Assembly (NCBI RefSeq): GCF_001941425.1 | Contig: NZ_CP009244.1 | Location: forward strand, 1,860,001-1,924,000 | Origin: Corynebacterium ammoniagenes DSM 20306 | GTDB taxonomy: Bacteria > Actinomycetota > Actinomycetes > Mycobacteriales > Mycobacteriaceae | DNA: 64,000 bases | Direction of reading: 5' to 3' | Shown: positions 36,257-44,374 of the stretch, piece after piece | How the letters are laid out: every line of letters begins with the position of its first letter | Position numbering within the stretch: position 1 is the first letter of the stretch | Program-made: the position numbers and the translations under genes | Notes under the pieces: generated by a model | Seen by the model: only the letters and a program-made list of their open reading frames with translations | Told to the model about the DNA's origin: nothing | Databases searched by the model: none

Positions 36257-38135
36257 CCAGGCGGTTAATCGCAGAGCGGCTGACGATACCCACCATAGCG
36301 CCGGCGGGGTTTAAGACTGGCACTTTCTTCAGGCTGGCATCGGAAAGCGCTGCAACGGCATCCGCTACCGACGCTGTTGACGGCAGGGATATGACCTGCT
36401 TGGTGGCAAGGCTCATGACATTGAGGCTTCCGAGTTCTTGCATTGCTTCTTCCAAGTCCTGCTTTTCGCCCACAGCGAAGGAGTAGAAGTTCACGGAGCT
36501 GGGGTGTGCCGCGGAAAGGTAGCGCAGAATATCACCGTCGGAGATAAAACCAACCAGTTGATTGTTGTGATCCACAATGGGCGCTCCGGAAATACCCAAA
36601 GAAGTAAACCTATACAGTGCTTCCAACACAGTGCTATCTGCATTGATGCTGTAGACCTCAGACTTCATCACTTCTGCGACCGCACCTGGAACCACGTCCT
36701 GTGAAGCAGATGCTTGCGGCTGTTGTGGCTTAGGTGCAGAATATGCGCGAATGGCGATGATAAGGCCAATCACGGAGGTAACAATAACCAAGGTAACGGC
36801 GGCACGGAAACCGACAATGAGGGAATCAACTTCTGCGGTGCCGGCGTTCATCTGTGATTGGCTGACCATGCCGTAGATGCCTGCGGCCAAGGAAGTGCCC
36901 ACGCCGCCCGCAATTTGGAAGCTGGTGGAAATGACCGTCACGCCGTGTGGGCTGGACTTTTCATCCAGGTGTGACAGGGCGAAGGTTTGTGAAGGTCCAA
37001 TAACAAAGGCCGTGGCCAATACCGCAGGTACATACAGTGCGCCGAAGATAACCAGCGAGGTCTGCCCCGCTGCTACCCCGACAAGACCGACGAAGACTGC
37101 CATTATGGCAAAGCCCAGTGGGATGGACCAGCGTCCACCGAAGCGGTCAAACCAGCGACCGGCGATGGGACCAAGTACAACGGTTAACAAGATGCCGGGC
37201 GCCAGGGTCAACGACGCACTCAGTGGCGCGGTGCCGCGCGCGGCCTGCAAGAACAAAGGAATGATGACGTTCATGGCAAAGACAAACAACAAGCCCAGCA
37301 TGGTCATGATGACCCCGCGGTTAAACGCTGCGGTCTTAAAGGGCGTGAGGTCAATCAATGGGTTCTCAATGCGGTTTTGACGCGAAATAAACGCCCACAT
37401 AAACAACAAGCCGACGATGATAGCTCCACCGGAGAGAAGGATATTGCCGCCGAAAGCGGCTGATACGCCGTAGAGGATACCCACCAGTGCGATGGCAACG
37501 AACAAGAAAGAGACAATATCGAGTACTGGGCGGCCTAGTTCAACCACGGTGTAGAGCACAATAGCGCCAGCCATCAACACGATAAGAACTAGTGCTGCAA
37601 AGACCCACATGAGCGTTCGCCATGGTGCAATGGTCAGCAAGGCGCCGGATAAGACAATGGCCAGTGATGGTCCAAGCGTGGTCATCGCGGCCATGATGCC
37701 CATGTTCATGCCCAGCTTTTGTCGCGGGGATACCGCCAAGGTGATGTTCATTCCGATGGGGGTTAATAACCCGGTTCCGATTGCTTGGAGCAAGAGGCCG
37801 ATGAGCAAGGTGGAAAAGTTCGGCGCTAGGGCACCGATGACAGAACCGACAATCATAATGGCGGTGACGGCAATAAATAGCGACCGCGTGGGAAAACGGC
37901 GATAGAGCACGTTTGCTACGGGAACAAATACTGCGGCGACCAGCAGGTAGCCGGTGGTGAGCCACTGCACGGTATTAACATCAACACCCAGATCGGACAT
38001 GATGGGTGCGAAAGCAACGTTGAGAAATGTTTCATTAAAAGTTGCGAGAAATGCTGCGGCTGCGGCAATAGTGATCATCCAGCCAGGGGATGATTTCGGT
38101 TTCGGCGGGGTGTGGGCATGGGTAGATGAATCCAT
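36207..38135 (-). CDS. MFS drug:proton antiporter (DHA2) fused to a C-terminal CBS pair
   Basis: The 642-residue protein starts with a 14-helix EmrB/QacA-type transporter (residues about 20-475; WLTTGYLLVAAVFVPVANVLYRRF is DHA2 motif A-like, and GTGLLTPIGMNITLAVSPRQKLG follows). After a short Pro/Gln/Ser linker come two CBS domains (about 505-560, VLEALYRFTSLGISGAPIVDHNNQLVGFISDGDIL; about 575-635, ending LVGIV-like MVGIVSRSAINRLAI). CBS pairs bind adenine nucleotides, so transport may be gated by energy charge. The start at 38135 (MDSSTHAHTPPK) is set by AGGAGA six bases upstream. Confidence 0.88.
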   Translation of the reverse strand: MDSSTHAHTPPKPKSSPGWMITIAAAAAFLATFNETFLNVAFAPIMSDLGVDVNTVQWLTTGYLLVAAVFVPVANVLYRRFPTRSLFIAVTAIMIVGSVIGALAPNFSTLLIGLLLQAIGTGLLTPIGMNITLAVSPRQKLGMNMGIMAAMTTLGPSLAIVLSGALLTIAPWRTLMWVFAALVLIVLMAGAIVLYTVVELGRPVLDIVSFLFVAIALVGILYGVSAAFGGNILLSGGAIIVGLLFMWAFISRQNRIENPLIDLTPFKTAAFNRGVIMTMLGLLFVFAMNVIIPLFLQAARGTAPLSASLTLAPGILLTVVLGPIAGRWFDRFGGRWSIPLGFAIMAVFVGLVGVAAGQTSLVIFGALYVPAVLATAFVIGPSQTFALSHLDEKSSPHGVTVISTSFQIAGGVGTSLAAGIYGMVSQSQMNAGTAEVDSLIVGFRAAVTLVIVTSVIGLIIAIRAYSAPKPQQPQASASQDVVPGAVAEVMKSEVYSINADSTVLEALYRFTSLGISGAPIVDHNNQLVGFISDGDILRYLSAAHPSSVNFYSFAVGEKQDLEEAMQELGSLNVMSLATKQVISLPSTASVADAVAALSDASLKKVPVLNPAGAMVGIVSRSAINRLAIASYLEAEHEAQLPV

Positions 38136-38183
38136 GTATTCTCCTGACAATCAGCGTTGGTGGTGCTCGAGCGTGCCGTGTCA

Positions 38184-38206
38184 GAAGTCCTGGTGCCGGG
38201 GACTTC
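38184..38206 (-). promoter_or_regulatory. Leader hairpin of the MFS-CBS gene
   Basis: GAAGTCC/GGACTTC forms a 7-bp perfect stem with a 9-nt loop, about 50 nt upstream of the start codon and within the presumed 5' leader. It might attenuate translation or transcription. Confidence 0.4.
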
Positions 38207-38363
38207 GCGTGTCGTTTCGTCGAAGATTCTGGCCTTGTTCAAGCCAAGCAATTAAGCTAGCAGAAAATTTTTGTTCTCATAAGCCAGACCGCATTTTGCC
38301 AGTTCATGCGATTATCAATAGTTAATTATTTGACCATTGCGCAAGCAAGAAAAGCATAAAAGA

Positions 38364-38394
38364 AGCTGCACACTGATATCTCAGTGCGCAGCCT
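38364..38394 (-). terminator. Terminator of the MFS gene at 38473
   Basis: The minus strand reads GGCTGCGCACTGA, a short loop, then TCAGTGTGCAGCTT and TCTTTT. The stem is 11-12 bp with one mismatch. Confidence 0.7.
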
Positions 38395-38434
38395 TAATAA
38401 AGAAAACTATCGGAGAACCTCCGGGGCCCTGGCT

Positions 38435-38446
38435 CCCCCCCCCCCC
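38435..38446. repeat. Homopolymer of 12 C
   Basis: An uninterrupted C12 run lies 26 bp past the stop of the MFS gene at 38473, flanked by GGGGCCCTGG and CTGGG. It is outside coding sequence. Confidence 0.9.
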
Positions 38447-38472
38447 TGGGAAGCTAGGGGTAAAGCTAATGG

Positions 38473-39714
38473 TTAATTAGCTAGCCCCATGGTTTCAATG
38501 TTTTTAACAACCCCGTGCTTGGCACGTTCCGTACGAGCGTGGGTGCACAGGTAGTAGATTCCGGCGATAACGCCAACGACGGCAAGTACGCCGTACATGG
38601 GGCCAAAGCCGATGGCCGATGCCACAGCGCCCAAAATGACTGGACCGAATCCGAAGCCCAAGTCGACGAACAGGAATAGCGTGGAAAACGCGGTGCCGAA
38701 TTCGCTCTTATCCACCACGCCTACAGAGACAGCTTGCACGGCAGGCATCAAGGTGCCGTAGCCAAGACCAGCCAATACGCCTGCTACGACCACGTGCCAG
38801 TTGGCAGTTGATAAAGCCAAGACGACAAAGGATGCAATGAAGAATAAGAGGCCAAAGTAGATCACGACGTTGTCACCGCGACGGTCTTGCAACTTACCGA
38901 GGTAAGAACGCATCACAAACATCGAGATGGCATACGCGATAAAGAACAGACCTGCACCGGTGACCACGTCACGCTGCTCGGCGAAAGCATTGATATGTGC
39001 GATGACTCCGGAGTACGCAAAGGCCACAAAGAGCATAAACAGCCCAATGGGCAAGACCTTAGGGTTGATGATCGACTTGAAGCTGAACTTCACGGGTGCA
39101 GCTGGTTCCCCGCTCTCATCCACATCTGGTTCGGCATCAGAAGTGCGCACGAACATGATGAGTGAAGCGATCAAGGAGACAATGGAAATGCCCAAGACGA
39201 TGACAAAGAGCATCTGGTAATCAAAGGCGCCAAGCACAAACAGTGCTAGGGCTGGACCGATTGCCGCGGAGACAGTGGTGCCCAGCGCCAAGTAGCCGGT
39301 GCCCTCAGAGCGGCGCTCGGAAGGAATGAGCTCCTGGACCATCGCCATAATGGCGGTGACGGAGAATGCATACGCAATGCCGTGGAAGAACCGGTCTGCA
39401 TAGAGCAGGCCAAGCGAATCAATAGGGATGTACAGCGCACAAGCAATAGTTGTGGCGATAACGGAAATCAGAACAATCTTGCGTCGACCGAAGCGGTCAA
39501 TAATATAACCCGAGATCAAACGGGAGACGACAGCACCGATAACAATCGAACTCGCGGCGAAGCCGGCTTCGGTTTCCGAGGCGCTGAATTCTTTGACGGC
39601 ATAAAGCGCCATCGTGGTAATGAGGAAATAAAACACCAAAAACTGCAGGAAGTTGGCGATCCACCCCATCACGAATGTCGGTGTAAAGAGTTTGACCTCT
39701 TCAGTTGTTTGCAC
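38473..39714 (-). CDS. MFS transporter of the MarR-linked divergent pair
   Basis: It is 413 residues with twelve predicted helices. MFS motif A is present as SGYIIDRFGRRKIVLIS (about 68-84), and RSEGTGYLALGTTVSAAIGPAL carries motif C-like features. The protein belongs to the DHA1 drug-efflux-like group. It is divergent from a MarR gene, and two identical 13-bp operators lie between them, so repression by that MarR is likely. A terminator follows 79 bp past the stop. Confidence 0.87.
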   Translation of the reverse strand: MQTTEEVKLFTPTFVMGWIANFLQFLVFYFLITTMALYAVKEFSASETEAGFAASSIVIGAVVSRLISGYIIDRFGRRKIVLISVIATTIACALYIPIDSLGLLYADRFFHGIAYAFSVTAIMAMVQELIPSERRSEGTGYLALGTTVSAAIGPALALFVLGAFDYQMLFVIVLGISIVSLIASLIMFVRTSDAEPDVDESGEPAAPVKFSFKSIINPKVLPIGLFMLFVAFAYSGVIAHINAFAEQRDVVTGAGLFFIAYAISMFVMRSYLGKLQDRRGDNVVIYFGLLFFIASFVVLALSTANWHVVVAGVLAGLGYGTLMPAVQAVSVGVVDKSEFGTAFSTLFLFVDLGFGFGPVILGAVASAIGFGPMYGVLAVVGVIAGIYYLCTHARTERAKHGVVKNIETMGLAN

Positions 39715-39736
39715 AGTTCTCCTTACTTTAATTGTT

Positions 39737-39749
39737 TTGCATCATGCAA
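39737..39749. promoter_or_regulatory. MarR-type operator, copy 1
   Basis: TTGCATCATGCAA is palindromic around its central base and lies 23 bp upstream of the MFS start. An identical copy is at 39781. Confidence 0.75.
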
Positions 39750-39780
39750 AATGCATGCTTAATAAAGGTATACCGGTTTA

Positions 39781-39793
39781 TTGCATCATGCAA
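39781..39793. promoter_or_regulatory. MarR-type operator, copy 2
   Basis: It is an identical TTGCATCATGCAA, 44 bp from copy 1 and about 77 bp upstream of the preferred marR start. The exact duplication in a divergent promoter region strongly suggests a functional site. Confidence 0.75.
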
Positions 39794-39869
39794 CTGTGCT
39801 GCTAGTATGGAGACTTAAACTACTGTGCTTGATATCAATGCAACTAAACACAAGGAGTGCGCGTATACC

Positions 39870-40367
39870 ATGACAGCGGGTTCACATGATTCCGCCGCAG
39901 AAAGTGCGGATCAGGGCCAGGTGATTTTGGATTCCATCGCCTATGAGGTCGTTTTAATTACCCGCTATGCGGTACAAAACCTTCCTGCCATCAAACGCGA
40001 AACCATCATGGATCGCAGCGCGCTCATCCTCCTTGCACGCTTGCATAGCCAAGGGCCGATGACCGTTAACGAGCTGGCTGAAGCTTTCGGGCTTAATGTC
40101 TCCACCGTGCATCGACAGCTCAAGGCGGCTATTGCCAACGATCTCATCGAAACCATCAATGCCCCCGAAAACCCGGCAAAGCTCCATCGCCCCACCGCTG
40201 CCGGCGTGGACGCGCTGGAACATGAATTAGCTGCACGACGTGATGATCTGAAAAAGATTTATGCCGACTGGAGCGAGGAAGAAATTAAAACCTTCGCGCG
40301 GCTAATACGCAAGCACAACTCGAGCCTCGAGGCGTATCTAGAAATGCCGTGGCCGCGGCCAGAGTAG
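39870..40367 (+). CDS. MarR-family transcriptional regulator
   Basis: It is about 165 residues with a winged helix-turn-helix in the middle (GPMTVNELAEAFGLNVSTVHRQLKAAIANDLIE, then a wing with AKLHRPTAAGVDALEHEL) and flanking dimerisation helices. It probably represses its own gene and the divergent MFS exporter through the TTGCATCATGCAA sites. The ATG at 39870 is chosen because AAGGAG precedes it; a GTG at 39825 would add 15 residues and start closer to the operator. Confidence 0.85.
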   Translation: MTAGSHDSAAESADQGQVILDSIAYEVVLITRYAVQNLPAIKRETIMDRSALILLARLHSQGPMTVNELAEAFGLNVSTVHRQLKAAIANDLIETINAPENPAKLHRPTAAGVDALEHELAARRDDLKKIYADWSEEEIKTFARLIRKHNSSLEAYLEMPWPRPE

Positions 40368-40442
40368 AACAAAGCGCACCATTGCCCGGTTAAATTCCCA
40401 GCTCACGGCCTAAAAAGTCAGAAATTCTGTTAGCCTGGGGCT

Positions 40443-40844
40443 ATGGCTATGAAAGCAACTCGCACCAATCTCAATGAATACACTGTCACCAACCAGGACG
40501 GCACCTCGCTGAAGGTCTCCCCGCACGGTACTCCGGGCGCATTTTCCCCCGGTGAACTTTTGCAGGCAGCTCTTTTAGGCTGCGCAACGTTATCGGCGGA
40601 TCTGCAGCTGGCGCACATGCTCGGGAAAGACTTCGAGGCAGAAGCTTCCGTGAAATCAACGGAGGAAGACAACCACATCTCGGATATGTTGTTTGAATTC
40701 CTCATTCAAACCGAAGGCCGGGATGAACAAGAGCGAGAGAAGATCGTCAAGGCAGCAGCGAAAAAGATTGACCAGCTTTGCATCGTCAAGCGCTCGCTTA
40801 ACAAGGGCATTAATACCGAAACCGATATCACTGCTGAGCCTTAA
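40443..40844 (+). CDS. OsmC/Ohr-family protein
   Basis: The 133-residue protein is an OsmC-type fold with the pattern PGAFSPGELLQAALLGCATLSADLQLA; Cys49 is the peroxidatic-type position. A second Cys comes later in KKIDQLCIVKRSLNKG. These two Cys are the catalytic pair in OsmC/Ohr thiol peroxidases, which reduce organic hydroperoxides. It stands alone before a bidirectional terminator. Confidence 0.85.
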   Translation: MAMKATRTNLNEYTVTNQDGTSLKVSPHGTPGAFSPGELLQAALLGCATLSADLQLAHMLGKDFEAEASVKSTEEDNHISDMLFEFLIQTEGRDEQEREKIVKAAAKKIDQLCIVKRSLNKGINTETDITAEP

Positions 40845-40903
40845 CGCTCACTTCTTACGGTAGTCCAGGTCATTTTCCGGATATCAGTTTTAGAAATACA
40901 AGA

Positions 40904-40952
40904 AGGCCTCTACCCCACCGGGTTTCTGCATTTTCCGGTGCGGTAGAGGCCT
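40904..40952. terminator. Bidirectional terminator between osmC-like and aldolase genes
   Basis: An 11-bp perfect stem AGGCCTCTACC/GGTAGAGGCCT continues after one mismatch into CACCGG/CCGGTG. It separates the convergent OsmC and DapA-family genes. Confidence 0.9.
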
Positions 40953-40966
40953 AGAGTTTGCCACTA

Positions 40967-41857
40967 TTAGGCGTTGAGGTTCTTCAATTCCTGCTCGATG
41001 CGAGCTGCTGCTTCATCTGACACATCGGCCATCGGTGCGCGTGGGGATCCAATAGGGAAACCTTGGATTTCGAGTCCCTTTTTCACCGCCGCGATAAAAG
41101 GCTCGGAAATCATGGCATCAATTGCTGGGTATACCTTGTTCCAGGCAGTGAGTCCTTCGCTGAGCTTGCCGTCCTGAATGAGTTTGACCACTGCGACGAT
41201 CTCGGCGGGAATCACATTGGCTGCACCTGCCATTACTCCGGCAGCACCTTCGACCAAAGCGCTGTAGATGTAGCTATCCCAACCAATGATGGTGTCCAAG
41301 GCATCGGAGTGGTGATGAATAAGCTGCAGGGCCTGTTCCCAATTCGCCGAAGAGTCCTTGATGTAGTGGATATTGTCGAACTCACGCGCCAGGCTTCCGG
41401 CGGTATCGGCATCCAAATTCACACCCGTCGCGCCTGGGATGTTGTAGAGCATCACGGGTAGTTCGACTGCATCAGCAACGGTGCGAATGTAAGTGGTGGT
41501 CTCGTCCAAGCTCAGTGGTTCGTAGTACGGGGTGACCAGCATGAGAACATCTGCCCCGGAGTCCTGCGCCTTCTTGGATAAGCGAATGGCTTCACGCGTG
41601 GTGGTTGCACCAGTTTGTGCGATAACGGGTACGCGGCCTGCGGTGTGCGAGGCAACGGTGTCTACCAATTGGATGCGCTCTTCGCTGCTTAACGATGCAA
41701 ATTCGCCCGTCGAACCACCTGCAACAACACCATTGACGCCATTATCAATGGAGCGGTCAACCACTTTTTGCAGCAGGTCAACGTCGATATCTTCATTGTC
41801 TGCAAATGGGGTGGACAAGGCGGTGAGTACGCCACGAAGTTCTACTTTTTTCGTCAT
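40967..41857 (-). CDS. DapA/NanA-family class I aldolase (lyase)
   Basis: The 296-residue TIM barrel has GGSTGEFASLSSEER (about 47-61), the catalytic Tyr in VMLYNIPGATG and the Schiff-base Lys in YIKDSSAN, all hallmarks of the dihydrodipicolinate synthase superfamily. It lies in a catabolic-looking cluster with an FAD oxidase, GntR and AGCS carrier. An aldolase or dehydratase role on an alpha-keto acid derived from the transported substrate is therefore more likely than lysine synthesis. The oxidase gene ends 28 bp upstream on the same strand. Confidence 0.85.
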   Translation of the reverse strand: MTKKVELRGVLTALSTPFADNEDIDVDLLQKVVDRSIDNGVNGVVAGGSTGEFASLSSEERIQLVDTVASHTAGRVPVIAQTGATTTREAIRLSKKAQDSGADVLMLVTPYYEPLSLDETTTYIRTVADAVELPVMLYNIPGATGVNLDADTAGSLAREFDNIHYIKDSSANWEQALQLIHHHSDALDTIIGWDSYIYSALVEGAAGVMAGAANVIPAEIVAVVKLIQDGKLSEGLTAWNKVYPAIDAMISEPFIAAVKKGLEIQGFPIGSPRAPMADVSDEAAARIEQELKNLNA

Positions 41858-41885
41858 TTCTTTTCTACTCCTTGAAAGTTGGTTT

Positions 41886-43292
41886 TTAGGCTGCGGAACT
41901 GCCAGCTGAGGCTACGGTTGCTGTCGCCAGTGTGGGGTACGAGGGTTGGTGCTCGCGCGCCAACAGGCTGGCTGCACGTTGAGCGGCAGTAAACGCCGAG
42001 GTAATGGCAGTTTCGGTGTACAAAGAACCGAGGTAGTCTCCGGCCAAAAAGACGCGCTCTTCAGGTTTCATCAAAGTCTCTTGCAACTTCGCACGGCCGG
42101 GGAAGCAGTACGGGGCGCCCAACTCCCAGCGCTGGATGTGGGCTTCCTCGATGATATTTTCAAAGCCGGGCAGTACTTCCGAGAGATCTTTGACGTAGGT
42201 GTCCGTGATTTCTGCATCGGCTAGCGGCAACAATTTATTCGCCAACGTTGCTGGCGAGAAGCACATGATGCTGCCACCCTTTTGTCGGTGGGTTTCCGAA
42301 CCACGAACAATATTGCCCATATTCAGCATGACCGCCATGGAACGTTTCGGGGCAGCAATGCCGTACGCAGAGTCCCATACCTGCGGCGTTGTCTCGTTGG
42401 TCAAAAACGCGCCGGCCACGTAAGAGCCGTACTGGACCTTGCCCAGCGCTTCGCGCAGTTCGGGGCGCAGATCGACGCCAATTTTGTGGCTGACCGTTGC
42501 CGGTGTGGCCATAATCGCAGTGCGCGCGGTTTCTTCTCGCTCGATGCCGTCTTGGATATAGCGCACGGTGACATGGTCTTTGTGCTGGGTGACTTCCTGA
42601 ACCTGAGCATTGGTGGAGATCCGATCGCGCAACGCGGCGGCGATGGTCTCCGTCAGAGTCGATGGTCCACCCAAAATGGACTTGGATAGTCCCTGGCCGA
42701 TATTCCACACGAGGCTGAAGTAGCCAATGCCAGCGCCCGCAGAAATTTCATCTGGGTCTCCAGCTGAGCGCGTAACCGTCGGGGTAAACAACGCTTCTGC
42801 TTCCGGGCCAATATTGCCTAGGTAGTCAGCAAAGCTGCGGTCATTTTCAAAGTCGTAAATGCGCTGCTGGCGCTGTTCGCCGGTCTCACCAGGTCGCTGA
42901 CGCACGACTGCCGCGTAGCGGAAAACGTCCTTGCTGACCTTCATTCCGGCGGTGATCATCGCCGCACGGTCACTAGTTTTCATGGGGATGCGGAACGGGT
43001 AGGTCTGCAGTGGACCTTTGAGCAACAGCTTGCCGTTCATATGCGTGCCAGCTAGCGTTCCGGGCACATCCACTGCTCCGGTGCCGGTTTCTATCAGCAG
43101 CGTATCGGTAGAAGTTCCGGGGCCGCCAAAGACGTGACCACCCCAATTGAGGAAATACTGTCCGCGCTGCTCGGAGCGGATTCGGCCACCGATACGTTCT
43201 GACGATTCCAAAACCACGGTATCCCAATGGCGCAGACGCCAAGCCGCAGATAGACCCGCTAATCCTCCGCCAATAATAATTGCATCCTTCAT
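41886..43292 (-). CDS. FAD-dependent amine oxidase / protoporphyrinogen-oxidase-like enzyme
   Basis: The 468-residue protein has an N-terminal dinucleotide-binding motif (IIIGGGLAGLSAAWRL, residues 5-20) and ERIGGRIRSEQ typical of amine oxidases. A C-terminal FAD motif RVFLAGDYLG and a substrate domain lie between. Similarity to UDP-galactopyranose mutase or protoporphyrinogen oxidase folds is possible. The context of transporter, aldolase and GntR points to oxidation of an amino compound. A 17-bp palindromic site lies 168 bp upstream (43460) and a hairpin lies in the leader. Confidence 0.8.
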   Translation of the reverse strand: MKDAIIIGGGLAGLSAAWRLRHWDTVVLESSERIGGRIRSEQRGQYFLNWGGHVFGGPGTSTDTLLIETGTGAVDVPGTLAGTHMNGKLLLKGPLQTYPFRIPMKTSDRAAMITAGMKVSKDVFRYAAVVRQRPGETGEQRQQRIYDFENDRSFADYLGNIGPEAEALFTPTVTRSAGDPDEISAGAGIGYFSLVWNIGQGLSKSILGGPSTLTETIAAALRDRISTNAQVQEVTQHKDHVTVRYIQDGIEREETARTAIMATPATVSHKIGVDLRPELREALGKVQYGSYVAGAFLTNETTPQVWDSAYGIAAPKRSMAVMLNMGNIVRGSETHRQKGGSIMCFSPATLANKLLPLADAEITDTYVKDLSEVLPGFENIIEEAHIQRWELGAPYCFPGRAKLQETLMKPEERVFLAGDYLGSLYTETAITSAFTAAQRAASLLAREHQPSYPTLATATVASAGSSAA

Positions 43293-43326
43293 GGGATAGC
43301 TCCTTACTCTTCGTTTGCCGAAAAGT

Positions 43327-43363
43327 TCGTGGAATTGTTCACTCGGTGCGACTTATTCCACGA
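43327..43363 (-). repeat. 9-bp inverted repeat in the oxidase leader
   Basis: TCGTGGAAT (43327-43335) and ATTCCACGA (43355-43363) form a perfect stem with a 19-nt loop, about 35 nt before the oxidase start codon. Confidence 0.5.
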
Positions 43364-43459
43364 GCTTGAATTAGTCGACAGCAATTCTTTGTGAGGAACG
43401 TCCACTTTCAATGAGTGCCATCACTGGATTGTTTTTCTGCCTTGTAGGACACAATAATC

Positions 43460-43476
43460 TGTGATCACAAATCACA
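43460..43476. promoter_or_regulatory. GntR-type operator, copy 1
   Basis: TGTGATCACAAATCACA consists of a perfect 10-bp palindrome TGTGATCACA followed by a repeated ATCACA half. It differs in one base from the site at 46062, and both are 160-170 bp upstream of a gene of this cluster. Confidence 0.65.
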
Positions 43477-43581
43477 CAAGCGGTTTGGTTAATAATCTTT
43501 CTCAGAATTGACGCCACATGTATTTACGCAGGCAGCAGCACTGACAGTCGTCCATCAGAACCTCATGAGGCAATCAAAAAT

Positions 43582-43604
43582 CCCGACACCTCAATGGTAT
43601 CGGG
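43582..43604 (-). terminator. Terminator of the GntR gene
   Basis: The stem CCCGA-c-ACC / GGT-a-TCGGG is followed on the minus strand by TTTTT, 28 bp beyond the stop. Confidence 0.85.
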
Positions 43605-43631
43605 GGTTAAGCAGAGAAAATCGAAGGCTGT

Positions 43632-44300
43632 TTACTTCTCCAAAGCGATGGTAATTCTCTGCGTCGCCGATTCAATCGAGGCTTCAGTAACCTTCGCGGC
43701 GGCCTCGGAATCGCCGTTTTCCACTGCCTCAATTAACGCAGGCTGGTACTCCAAAAGCTTGGCAATAATGTCCGCGGACAAATCGCCGCGCGCACCCATG
43801 ATCTTGAAGATTCGGCACCGATCCCACAGCGAGCGGATTTGTTCCATGAGCACCACATTGCCAGAGGCGGAATACACGATAGTGAGCATTTCCTCATCGA
43901 GGTTGAGGTATTCAATCACGTCATTGTGCTCAATCGCCTCACGCAATTGCGTGTATAACTCGTGCAATTTCGCGATATCTTCGGGCTGGACATGCGCTGC
44001 GCCCAAGCGCGCGGCTTCAATTTCCAAAAGACCCCGCACGGCATAGATCTGCAGCAGCTCAGAACGCGAAAGCTCTTTGACGATCGCGCCTCGGTAAGGC
44101 TGGGTTTCTACCAGGCCTACCTCTTCCAAACGTTTGATTGCTTCGCGCACCGGCATCACGCTAATGCCTAAGTCGGCGGCCAAATCACGAATCTGCAGCC
44201 GCCGTCCTGCCTCGTACTCCCCTGTCACAATCGCCGTATGCAAAGCATCGTAGGCTTGATCGCCAACTCGGGCAGTAGCTTGAAGTTTCGAAAGAGGCAT
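43632..44300 (-). CDS. GntR/FadR-family transcriptional regulator
   Basis: The 222-residue protein has an N-terminal winged helix (AYDALHTAIVTGEYEAGRRLQIRDLAADLGISVMPVREAIKRLEEVGLVE). A C-terminal all-helical FCD ligand domain follows (NLDEEMLTIVYSASGN, with His/Asp metal-type positions partly absent). It lies between the oxidase and AGCS genes and most likely controls both, through the TGTGATCACA sites. The start is taken at ATG 44300 (MPLSKLQATARV). Confidence 0.87.
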   Translation of the reverse strand: MPLSKLQATARVGDQAYDALHTAIVTGEYEAGRRLQIRDLAADLGISVMPVREAIKRLEEVGLVETQPYRGAIVKELSRSELLQIYAVRGLLEIEAARLGAAHVQPEDIAKLHELYTQLREAIEHNDVIEYLNLDEEMLTIVYSASGNVVLMEQIRSLWDRCRIFKIMGARGDLSADIIAKLLEYQPALIEAVENGDSEAAAKVTEASIESATQRITIALEK

Positions 44301-44374
44301 GGTGCCACTATAGCGAACACCATGCACACGTCATACTTTTAGCTCCCCTGCGGGATTAAGTTCGATTCTATACA

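Larger units (their letters stand above)
38136..38472. other. Leader and intergenic region upstream of the MFS-CBS gene
   Basis: About 340 bp. It contains a hairpin in the leader of the MFS-CBS gene (38184-38206), a terminator for the upstream MFS gene (38364-38394) and a C12 tract (38435-38446). A minus-strand 16-codon frame MNWQNAVWLMRTKIFC lies upstream of the hairpin; it has no clear ribosome-binding site. Confidence 0.5.
43293..43631. other. Regulatory region between gntR and the oxidase operon
   Basis: It contains the leader hairpin 43327-43363, the operator at 43460-43476 and the gntR terminator at 43582-43604. I see no further gene. Confidence 0.6.
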
